Shown: positions 34,723 through 41,880 of the stretch, piece after piece | Layout of the letters: the number at the start of each line of letters is the position of its first letter | Position numbering within the stretch: the first letter of the stretch is position 1 | Source of the DNA: Bryobacterales bacterium | GTDB taxonomy: Bacteria; Acidobacteriota; Terriglobia; Bryobacterales; Bryobacteraceae | NCBI GenBank assembly: GCA_020854055.1 | Contig: JADZGD010000122.1 | Span: 1 to 64,000 of the forward strand | Reading direction: 5' to 3' | Length of the DNA: 64,000 nt | The notes under the pieces: generated by a model | Seen by the model: the letters and a program-made list of their open reading frames with translations, nothing else | Database searches by the model: none | Told to the model about the DNA's origin: nothing | Translations under genes and position numbers: made by a program

Positions 34723-35887
34723 CCGCATCCTGATATTCGGAACTGACCAGGCGCCCCCCGGCGTCCGTGAGATTGAAGTACCAGGCCCTCGCCGCCGCCG
34801 GAATCTCCGCTGACGCCTGGTGGCGCTTTTCATCGAGCGCGGCGGCAATGGTCTCCCAACACCGCTGCTGCCATGGGCCCTCGTCGGCGGTGTAATTCAA
34901 CTCCGCTTTGACAACCGGCACGGACGAGCGGAACGTGACACGGTTCGTGGCAGTGTGAGTGATCCGGATGAGCGGCGGCCGTCCCCTCAGTATGGAATCG
35001 GCAAACGCGTAAATCTCTTCCGGTTTGGCCCCATCCGGGTGGCTGTGCTGCATGCGCACGCGGATCGCCAGCGTGCGAGGGCCTTTCGGCAACCGGTAGG
35101 ACCTGCGCAACGACGGCATGGGATAGGCAAAGTCGTTGGTGCCGCTGACCCATAGCATTGGCATTTTCGCGGCGGGCAGGTAAACGGACGGGTCCCACAG
35201 CGAGAGCCACCGGGAAGCTCTCTGCTCGCCCATGGCCGCGAAGCCCTTCAGCCAGGCCGAGTCTTCGCCCAGGAAACCACATCCGTAAACCGGTATCGCG
35301 AGGCGAAAGCGGCGGTCGATGCCGGCGACGATGGCGGTGAGATAGCCTCCCCAGGAGATGCCGGTCACCCCGATGCGTTTTGGATCCACCTCGGGAAAAG
35401 AGCGAATGAGCGAGTTAGCCAGCACGGCGGCGGCCACCGCGTGGTAGGGCCATTGGTCGGCAACCGGCTGGCCGGTCTGGTTGAATCCACCCCAGCCGGG
35501 AGGGCCGCCGTGGGCCTGGTGCGGCCCGGGTGGATTCCAGAGATGTCTTTTCCCGCCAGCGGACTGGGGCTCGGCGCCGCACGTATCCATCGCGATGGCA
35601 GCATAGCCACGCCGGTTCCAAATGCGTACCCACTCGGCAAAGGCCGTTCCCCCGCCACCGTGAATCAGCACCATGGCCGGCAGCTTGCGGCCGGCTGGAG
35701 CGCCGTAGTAAGCAAATACGCGGGTAGGCTCCCCTTTCCAGGGTACCGATTGATAGTACAGCGCGCGCACTCCGGCTTCGGCGCTTTCGGCCCGCCACAC
35801 CCGGGGCGGGCTGGAGAGTTCCTTCGGGTTCCACGACGAAGCCGCCTGCGCGAGCAGCGGGGCGAGAATTATAGCGGCGAATTTCAT
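34691..35887 (-). CDS. Exported alpha/beta-hydrolase, acetyl-xylan-esterase-like
   Basis: A 398-residue hydrolase with a short signal peptide (FAAIILAPLLAQAASS). The oxyanion segment LIHGGGGTAFAEWVRIW, nucleophile Ser178 in GVTGISWGGYLTA, acid in VSGTNDFAYPM and histidine in RMQHSHPDGAKP form the triad. The C-terminal 100 residues (about 300-398) form an extra beta-rich module. The protein probably removes acyl groups from plant polysaccharide or hydrolyses esters. It belongs to the carbohydrate cluster with the sulfatase and lyase-like genes. Confidence 0.85.
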   Translation of the reverse strand: MKFAAIILAPLLAQAASSWNPKELSSPPRVWRAESAEAGVRALYYQSVPWKGEPTRVFAYYGAPAGRKLPAMVLIHGGGGTAFAEWVRIWNRRGYAAIAMDTCGAEPQSAGGKRHLWNPPGPHQAHGGPPGWGGFNQTGQPVADQWPYHAVAAAVLANSLIRSFPEVDPKRIGVTGISWGGYLTAIVAGIDRRFRLAIPVYGCGFLGEDSAWLKGFAAMGEQRASRWLSLWDPSVYLPAAKMPMLWVSGTNDFAYPMPSLRRSYRLPKGPRTLAIRVRMQHSHPDGAKPEEIYAFADSILRGRPPLIRITHTATNRVTFRSSVPVVKAELNYTADEGPWQQRCWETIAAALDEKRHQASAEIPAAARAWYFNLTDAGGRLVSSEYQDAASATASAEGR

Positions 35888-35941
35888 CGGGTTTCGGTCC
35901 TGGCCGGGTTGCCGCTCACCGCCAAAGCCTTGTAGCGGCCC

Positions 35942-36310
35942 CTACTTCCAACTGCCTTGTTTCAGCCGGGCGAATACCTCGACGTGATCGGCTTCGGTTG
36001 GCGGAGGGCTTACGACGTGCAACGCCACCAACCGGCTGTCCGCCCTCAGCCCGCGTGTTTCGCCCGCCGGAACAAACGCGGTCGTGCCCGCCTGTACATC
36101 TTCTTCCCGCTCTCCGGCAACAATACGCCCCTCGCCCTCGAGCACCACCAACAGCATGTCCACGCCAGGGCGGTGAACGGGAATGAACTGTCCCGGTTCC
36201 AGGCAGGTGAGCACCGCTTTCATGCGCTCGCTACCGCCCAGCATCACGGGATTGAACTTGTTTGGCGTGAATGACGCCACATCGCGATATGACTTCAGGT
36301 AGACGGCCAT
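35942..36310 (-). CDS. Small cupin-domain protein
   Basis: A 122-residue single cupin barrel. The metal-site motif is GQFIPVHRPGVDMLLVVLEG and the second motif GTTAFVPAGETRGLRADS. Such proteins bind a metal and act as small isomerases, dioxygenases or sensors; no substrate can be inferred. It is divergent from the mutarotase gene, with a perfect CRP-type site between them, and lies 54 nt downstream of the esterase start on the same strand. Confidence 0.85.
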   Translation of the reverse strand: MAVYLKSYRDVASFTPNKFNPVMLGGSERMKAVLTCLEPGQFIPVHRPGVDMLLVVLEGEGRIVAGEREEDVQAGTTAFVPAGETRGLRADSRLVALHVVSPPPTEADHVEVFARLKQGSWK

Positions 36311-36344
36311 ATCACAAGAGTAGCCGTTCGGCCGCGCGAGGCGC

Positions 36345-36360
36345 TGTGACGCGTGTCACA
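36345..36360. promoter_or_regulatory. CRP/FNR-family-type binding site
   Basis: TGTGA-CGCGTG-TCACA is a perfect match to the CRP consensus TGTGA-N6-TCACA. It sits in the region shared by the divergent cupin and mutarotase genes, 35 nt from the cupin start and 42 nt from ATG 36402. The promoter positions are not clear enough to say whether it activates or represses. Confidence 0.6.
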
Positions 36361-36401
36361 AGATTATTCCGGCCATGCCAATTCCGCGCAATAATCGACG
36401 C

Positions 36402-37568
36402 ATGATCCGCTATCTTCCGGTATTGGCGTTGGTGCTGACCGCCATCGGCTGCCAGCATGGCTCTGAGTTCCAGGCTCGCAACCTGGGCACGAAGGTGAAC
36501 GGGGAGCCTGCCGTATCCCTCAGCCGCGCCCGATCCGGCAGTAGCTCCCGGCCGCAGATTCTGGAGGCCGTGGTTCTACCCGGACGCGGAATGAACATCT
36601 ATCAGATCCGCGCCTGGCTGCCTGGCAAGGGCGAGATCGGCCTGTTATTCTCGCCGCCCGTCGAACAGGCGCCGAAAGTGATGCCCGACAGCCTGGCCGC
36701 GGACCCGTTCGGCAACGCCTCATTCGGCTACGGAGGAGCGATTCTGGCGCCCTTTGCCAACCGTATCCGGGGCCGCCTGTCGGGCGACGGCAAGAGCATC
36801 GAGACCATGATCGGCGGCCATCCGGTCGCGCTGCCGGCGAACTTCCACGGCAAGAGCCCGGGGGCCGAAGTTCATTCCATGCACGGGCTGATTTTGCGGA
36901 GCCCGTTCACGGCGATCCGGTTGGCCGCCGGCAATTCCGAGGCATCGGCCACCGGAACGCTCGATGCCGCAGACTTTGGAGGCCACTGGCCCTCCCAAAC
37001 CCGGTTGACGGTAAAGGCAGTGCTGCGCGACAACTCGTTCGGCTTCACGGTGACGGCAAACAACGTTGGAGACGAAATTCTGCCGGTGGGCATCGGCTGG
37101 CATCCCTACTTCGTCCTTCCCAGTGGCAAGCGTGACCAGGCGCGGCTGCGCATTCCCGCTGAGCAGCGCGCCTTGACGGATAACTACGACAACGTCTTCC
37201 CCACCGGACAGGTCGTGCCCGTCGCCGGCACCGAATACGATTTTGCCGGCCTGGCCGGAGCCCCGCTCGGCAAGCTGTTCCTCGATGACTGTTTCCTGAC
37301 CATCGAAAAAGATGCCCGCGGCAGGGCGGTAGCCGAGATCATCGACCCGGCGGCCCGCTACGGCCTCCGCATTACGTCGCTCTCCCCCCAAATCACCGCG
37401 TACCAGGTTTACGCCCCGGTGGATAAGGCCTTTATCGCCCTGGAGCCGCAGTTCAATCGCGCCGATCCGTTCAGCCACATATGGAACAGCAACAACACCG
37501 GCATGGCAATGCTGAAACCCGGCGCTACGGTCACCTACGCCGTCGAACTGGAACTGTTTGTCCCCTGA
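36402..37568 (+). CDS. Aldose 1-epimerase (mutarotase)-like lipoprotein
   Basis: A 388-residue GalM-fold protein with a lipobox (VLTAIGC, Cys17), so it is anchored in a membrane. Substrate residues of the family are visible: NRIRGR, the His in VHSMHGLIL, GIGWHPYFVLPSG and the glutamate in IALEPQFNRADPF. It would interconvert anomers of a released sugar in the periplasm. An ATG at 36375 is possible but would put nine polar residues before the signal peptide. It precedes the SASA esterase gene by 42 nt. Confidence 0.87.
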   Translation: MIRYLPVLALVLTAIGCQHGSEFQARNLGTKVNGEPAVSLSRARSGSSSRPQILEAVVLPGRGMNIYQIRAWLPGKGEIGLLFSPPVEQAPKVMPDSLAADPFGNASFGYGGAILAPFANRIRGRLSGDGKSIETMIGGHPVALPANFHGKSPGAEVHSMHGLILRSPFTAIRLAAGNSEASATGTLDAADFGGHWPSQTRLTVKAVLRDNSFGFTVTANNVGDEILPVGIGWHPYFVLPSGKRDQARLRIPAEQRALTDNYDNVFPTGQVVPVAGTEYDFAGLAGAPLGKLFLDDCFLTIEKDARGRAVAEIIDPAARYGLRITSLSPQITAYQVYAPVDKAFIALEPQFNRADPFSHIWNSNNTGMAMLKPGATVTYAVELELFVP

Positions 37569-37610
37569 TCGGCGACGGCTGCGATAGAATGCGCGCTTTG
37601 GAGGAGAATC

Positions 37611-39074
37611 ATGCCGCGTATCATCCTGACCATGGCGGTCGCCGTCTGCGCGCCGTTTAGCCTGCTGGCCGATGGCATCCTGGTGACCTCGGGCGCCGTG
37701 GACAACCAGGTCTTCCAGCGTAACGCGCAGGGGCTGGCGGATCTCTCGCTAGCCGGCAGCGCCAGCCGTGATGGCCGCCTGGAGGTTCGCGTGACACGCC
37801 AGAACCTTGCGCTACCGGGCCTCGACTGGCAGCCGGCCGCGACAGTCAGTTCAGGCCGTTGGCAGGCGGCGGTGAAGGGTGTTCCGGCCGGGGGCCCCTA
37901 CCGGGTGGAATTGCGCGTAACCGGCACCAACGCTGACGGACGGGTGGGGAACATCCTGGTGGGTGATCTGTGGATTCTCGCCGGACAGTCCAACATGGAA
38001 GGCACCGCGAACCTGGTGAACGTTACCGCGCCGCACGCGCTGGTGCACAGCCTCGACATGATGGATCACTGGCTGGTGGCCGAGGATCCGCTGCACAACA
38101 TGTATGGCGCCATCGACCGCATCCACCAGAAGCGGCGCAAACTGCCGGAAAGGCTTACCGGAGAAGCGCTGGCCAAGTACAACGCCGCACGCCGGAAGGG
38201 AGCCGGACCCGGTCTTCCGTTCGCGGTGGAGATGGTGCGGTTGACCGGGGTTCCCGTGGGACTGATTCCTTGCGCCGACGGCGGTTCGTCGATGGATGAA
38301 TGGTCGCCGGCGTTGAAAGACCAGGGCGGCGATTCGCTCTACGGTGGCACGCTGCGGAGATTCAGACTGGCCGGCGGCCAGGTGGCGGGCATTCTCTGGT
38401 GGCAGGGAGAGTCGGACGCCTTCAATCAACCTGCCGCGGCGGCCTACAAGGAAAAATTCCGGACGTTGATCAACGCCTTCCGCCAGGATTTCGGCCAGCC
38501 GGAGCTTCCTGTCTACTGGGTGCAAATCGGCCGTTTCACGGTGCCCGATAACGCCGACTTCTGGCATAAGGTTCAGGAAGACGAGAGAATCCTTGAGACT
38601 GAAATCCGCCACACCGGCATGGTAGCTTCCATCGACAGCGATCTGGACGACGCCATCCACGCCGGCACCGAATCGCAAAAACATATCGGAGCGCGGCTGG
38701 CGAAGCTGGCCTGCCATGACCTGTTTCCGGAGATGAAAGGCTGTGCCGCAGTCCAACGCGGGCCGCGTCCGGTGTCGGCCGCGCTGGCGAACAACGTCGT
38801 GAAGGTGAAGTTCTCCGGAGTAAACGGGAGCCTAAAAGCCGCCGGGCGCGTCTCCGGCTTCACCATTCACGATGCCGATGGAACGCCGAAGCCCCGCATT
38901 TATCGGGCACAAGTAGACCCGGATGACGCCACGATCATCCTGCTCTATTTATCCGGCAAGCCGGTTCCCGGCATGAGCGTCTATTACGGCTATGGGAAGG
39001 ATCCTTACTGCAACGTGAAGGACGAGGCCGGCATGGCTTTGCCGGTGTTCGGCCCCATCCCGATTGAGCAGTAA
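37611..39074 (+). CDS. Exported sialate O-acetylesterase-like SGNH hydrolase (SASA)
   Basis: A 487-residue protein with signal peptide (IILTMAVAVCAPFSLLA). The SGNH blocks are GDLWILAGQSNMEG (Ser127), the glycine in PCADGGSSMDEW, and ILWWQGESDAF; the late His is in DLDDAIHAGTESQKH. SASA-domain proteins deacetylate sialic acid or plant polysaccharide. GGAGGAG precedes the ATG at 6 nt. It is probably cotranscribed with the mutarotase gene. Its stop directly abuts the convergent ahpD stop. Confidence 0.9.
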   Translation: MPRIILTMAVAVCAPFSLLADGILVTSGAVDNQVFQRNAQGLADLSLAGSASRDGRLEVRVTRQNLALPGLDWQPAATVSSGRWQAAVKGVPAGGPYRVELRVTGTNADGRVGNILVGDLWILAGQSNMEGTANLVNVTAPHALVHSLDMMDHWLVAEDPLHNMYGAIDRIHQKRRKLPERLTGEALAKYNAARRKGAGPGLPFAVEMVRLTGVPVGLIPCADGGSSMDEWSPALKDQGGDSLYGGTLRRFRLAGGQVAGILWWQGESDAFNQPAAAAYKEKFRTLINAFRQDFGQPELPVYWVQIGRFTVPDNADFWHKVQEDERILETEIRHTGMVASIDSDLDDAIHAGTESQKHIGARLAKLACHDLFPEMKGCAAVQRGPRPVSAALANNVVKVKFSGVNGSLKAAGRVSGFTIHDADGTPKPRIYRAQVDPDDATIILLYLSGKPVPGMSVYYGYGKDPYCNVKDEAGMALPVFGPIPIEQ

Positions 39075-39605
39075 TCAAGCCAGGGCGGCTTCGGTGTCGA
39101 GCACGCCGGCCACGGCATTCATAACGGCGGCGATCTTGATGGCGGCTACCACCTGTTCTTCCGTAATACCCTTCTCGCGAAGGACGTGCTCGTGAGCGGA
39201 GACGCACGCCTGGCAGCCGTTCACGGCCGAGACCGCCGCGCACCACAATTCGAAATCTACCGGGTCGGAGCCGTGCATGCGAATCGCCTGCATGCGTAGC
39301 CGCGCGGGAATCGCTTTGTACTCCGGCTTTCCGATAAAGTGCTGAAAGCGATAGTAGATGTTGTTCATCCCCATAATGGCCGCGGCCGCCTTGGAGGCAT
39401 GAAGCGCTTGGGGCGACAGATGCTTTTCGGCTTCCGTGACCACGGCTCGCAACAGAGTATCGTTACGGGCGGCGATGGCGGTAGCCACTGCCGTACCCCA
39501 TAGTTGCTGCGCCGTAAGTTCAGTCTGCTGAAGCACGCTGGAAAGATTCAGCTTCAGATCCTTGGCGTACTCGGGCAGTTTCGAGGAAAGTTCTTCAATC
39601 GACAT
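39075..39605 (-). CDS. ahpD: Alkyl hydroperoxide reductase-partner AhpD (CMD family)
   Basis: A 176-residue AhpD-like protein. The redox pair is Cys131 and Cys134 in NGCQACVSAHEHVL, with Glu119 and His138 at positions matching Glu118 and His137 of the Mycobacterium enzyme; the His between the two cysteines there is Ala133 here. AhpD reduces AhpC and is itself recycled by a dihydrolipoamide-dependent system. It follows ahpC by 45 nt, a gap that holds a GGGGGAC/GTCCCCC hairpin. Confidence 0.92.
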   Translation of the reverse strand: MSIEELSSKLPEYAKDLKLNLSSVLQQTELTAQQLWGTAVATAIAARNDTLLRAVVTEAEKHLSPQALHASKAAAAIMGMNNIYYRFQHFIGKPEYKAIPARLRMQAIRMHGSDPVDFELWCAAVSAVNGCQACVSAHEHVLREKGITEEQVVAAIKIAAVMNAVAGVLDTEAALA

Positions 39606-39617
39606 GTTGGTGGAATG

Positions 39618-39637
39618 GGGGGACGCGGGAGTCCCCC
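39618..39637 (-). repeat. Intercistronic hairpin between ahpC and ahpD
   Basis: GGGGGAC and GTCCCCC form a 7-bp stem around a 6-nt loop in the 45-nt gap. There is no T-run, so it is more likely an mRNA-stability or partial-attenuation element than a full terminator. Confidence 0.35.
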
Positions 39638-39650
39638 GCCAAATGATGAC

Positions 39651-40187
39651 TTACACCTGAAGGGTGGGCTGGCCCTTCTGCCAGTTGCACGGGCAGAGTT
39701 CGTCGGTCTGAAGCGCATCGAGAACGCGCAGCACGTCGTCGACGTTGCGGCCCACCGAGAGATCCGTCACCGCCACAAACCGGATCACATTGTCGGTGTC
39801 CACAATGAAGGTAGCCCGCTGCGCCACGCCTTCGCTGCGGTCCAACACTCCAAGCGCCGCGCAAAGCTCGCGCTTCACATCGGCCAGCATCGGAAATGGC
39901 AGCTCCTTCAGGTCCGGATGGTGGTTGCGCCACGCCAGGTGAACGAATTCCGAATCGGTGGAGCCACCCAGCAACTGCGCGTCGCGATCCTTGAAATCCT
40001 GGTCCTTTTTCGCAAATGCCGCGATCTCGGTGGGACACACGAACGTGAAGTCCTTGGGCCAGAAGAAATACACCTTCCACTTGCCGCCGTGGTCGGCATC
40101 CGTGATGGTGGTGAAGGCCTTGTCCTTATCGGTCGATACGGTCGCCTTCAGCGAATACGAGGGGAACTTATCTCCTACTCCAAGCAT
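39651..40187 (-). CDS. ahpC: Peroxiredoxin AhpC, three-cysteine (mycobacterial) type
   Basis: A 178-residue 2-Cys peroxiredoxin. The peroxidatic Cys51 is in FTFVCPTEIAAF and two resolving cysteines, 165 and 167, are in ELCPCNWQKGQ. This CPC arrangement matches Mycobacterium tuberculosis AhpC, which also uses AhpD. ATG 40187 has AAGGAG at a 6-7 nt spacing, so the longer upstream frame is rejected. The cytoplasmic enzyme reduces peroxides. A Fur/PerR-like box lies at its promoter. Confidence 0.95.
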   Translation of the reverse strand: MLGVGDKFPSYSLKATVSTDKDKAFTTITDADHGGKWKVYFFWPKDFTFVCPTEIAAFAKKDQDFKDRDAQLLGGSTDSEFVHLAWRNHHPDLKELPFPMLADVKRELCAALGVLDRSEGVAQRATFIVDTDNVIRFVAVTDLSVGRNVDDVLRVLDALQTDELCPCNWQKGQPTLQV

Positions 40188-40253
40188 TTGTTTCTCCTTG
40201 TTGAATTCAGATGATTGCCGTGCATTCAAAGACGCTCAAAAGATGGCGCGGGC

Positions 40254-40274
40254 CGCCGGCGGGTTCCGCCGGCG
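40254..40274 (-). repeat. GC-rich hairpin in the ahpC leader
   Basis: CGCCGGCGG and CCGCCGGCG form a perfect 9-bp stem with a 3-nt loop, within the predicted 95-nt leader of ahpC and 67 nt before its ATG. It may stabilise the mRNA or modulate read-through. Confidence 0.4.
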
Positions 40275-40289
40275 AACAACACGATTTCG

Positions 40290-40318
40290 ATTGTAGCACG
40301 ATTGGATAATTATTATCA
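40290..40318 (-). promoter_or_regulatory. ahpC promoter with Fur/PerR-like 7-1-7 box
   Basis: On the minus strand TGATAAT-A-ATTATCC (40318-40304) matches the 7-1-7 Fur/PerR-family consensus TGATAAT-N-ATTATCA at 14 of 15 positions. It overlaps the -35 region of a TACAAT -10 (40295-40290), so a bound repressor would block RNA polymerase. Peroxide or iron control of ahpCD is the natural reading. Confidence 0.65.
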
Positions 40319-40383
40319 GATAAGAGTATTTCGCGCATCGTGGCCGTTCTCTCGATCCCAAGCGACCTGGATGACAATGCGGG

Positions 40384-41880
40384 TTACTGTGCCGGCTTCC
40401 AGTTTTTGGGAAGCGGCTGCCTCAGGGTGTCCGGCGACGGCAGCGAGCGGGCGTTCCATCCACCGCCCAGGGCGCGGATGAGATTGACGGTGGATGTCAT
40501 GCGGCGGGCTAGAATGCCGACATCGGCGCGCTGGCTGGTGAGCGCAATCACCTGCGTCTGGATGACGTCGAGAAAAGATGCCGTACCGGCCTTGTAGCGA
40601 TCGGTTTCAAGACGTAGAGATTCTTCGGCCGAGCGGGTTGCGGCGGACTGCTCGGCAGCTTCCTGCTCCAGATACCGCAGCGCGGCAAGTGAATCCTCCA
40701 CCTCCTGGAACGCTCCCAGCGCGGATTGGCGGTAAGCAGCGACGGTGGCATCGTAGGCTGCCTCCGATTCCTGAACCACGGCATGGCGCCGGCCGAAGTC
40801 GACAAGTGTCTGGCTGAGCGATGGCCCCATCGACCAGAAGCGGCCCGGCAGGCTAAACCACTTGGTGATGCTGCTGCTATCGAATCCACCGGCCGCCGAG
40901 AGTTGGAGTGAGGGAAAGTAAGCTACCTCGGCCAGGCCGATCCCGGCATTGGCCGCCGCCACCTGGCGTTCATTGGCAGCCACATCGGGGCGGCGCTCGA
41001 GCAACCGCGACGGAAGGCCGACCGGGACCAGCGGCGGAGTACCGTGAATCGCGGCGGGCGCGATGGTGAGTCCGGCCGGGGCGCGGCCGATGAGCGTGGC
41101 GATTGCGTGCTCGGATTGCGCGCGGGAGATACGGGTGTCGGTCAGCGCGGCCTGGGTGGAGTCCACCTGCGTCTGCGCCTGAACGACGTCGCTGCGCGAG
41201 GCGACACCAGCGCTGAAGCGGTTGCGAGTCAACTCGAGCGACTGGCGGTAAATTTCCAGCGTGCGCGTGAGCAACGCGATGGTCATATCGGTTCCGCGCA
41301 GTTGGAAGTAATCCACCGCCAGTTCGGCCTGAAGACTGAGGCGCGTGTTCTCCAGGTCGGCGGCGGTTGCCTGGGCGCCGGCCGTGGCATTTTCCACGGT
41401 CAGACGAACGCGGCCCCACAGGTCAGGCTCCCAGGACACTCCCAGCGGGAAGGAGTAGAAGGTGCTGATTCTTGATGCCGAACTCGACGTAGCCACGCCG
41501 CCGCCGGTGATCACCCCCCGGCCGTTACCCGAATGGGAAGCGGTGATACCGGGCGAGGCGGTGACCGATGGGAAGTAGCCGGCCCGGTTTCCCTGCAACA
41601 GCGCGCGAGCCTGCCGGAACTGCGCCTCGGCCTGCTTCAGCGTCTGATTGGAGACGCTGACATGGGCCTCCAGTTCGTTCAACCGCGGATCGTTGAACAG
41701 TTCCCACCAGTTGCCGCGCAACTCGCCATCGCTGGGCCTGGCGAACTTCCACTGATCGGTTTCCTTGAGCTCCTTGAACGCCGCCGGGGTCTGCGGTACC
41801 GGTGGCACGTGGTATTTGGGGCCCGGACGGCAGGCCGCCAGCAGCAGGATCAGAGTAAACAGCAGCGCGCGGCTACGCAT
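40384..41880 (-). CDS. NodT-family RND outer membrane lipoprotein
   Basis: A 498-residue outer-membrane channel subunit with lipobox (LILLLAACRPG, Cys17) and the NodT/OprM opening FARPSDGELRGNWWELFNDP, two helical-hairpin repeats (NQTLKQAEAQFRQARALLQG; RRPDVAANERQVAAANAGIG) and a C-terminal TVNLIRALGGGWN. It completes the tripartite pump encoded just upstream; its start overlaps the second RND gene by 8 nt. Confidence 0.93.
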   Translation of the reverse strand: MRSRALLFTLILLLAACRPGPKYHVPPVPQTPAAFKELKETDQWKFARPSDGELRGNWWELFNDPRLNELEAHVSVSNQTLKQAEAQFRQARALLQGNRAGYFPSVTASPGITASHSGNGRGVITGGGVATSSSASRISTFYSFPLGVSWEPDLWGRVRLTVENATAGAQATAADLENTRLSLQAELAVDYFQLRGTDMTIALLTRTLEIYRQSLELTRNRFSAGVASRSDVVQAQTQVDSTQAALTDTRISRAQSEHAIATLIGRAPAGLTIAPAAIHGTPPLVPVGLPSRLLERRPDVAANERQVAAANAGIGLAEVAYFPSLQLSAAGGFDSSSITKWFSLPGRFWSMGPSLSQTLVDFGRRHAVVQESEAAYDATVAAYRQSALGAFQEVEDSLAALRYLEQEAAEQSAATRSAEESLRLETDRYKAGTASFLDVIQTQVIALTSQRADVGILARRMTSTVNLIRALGGGWNARSLPSPDTLRQPLPKNWKPAQ

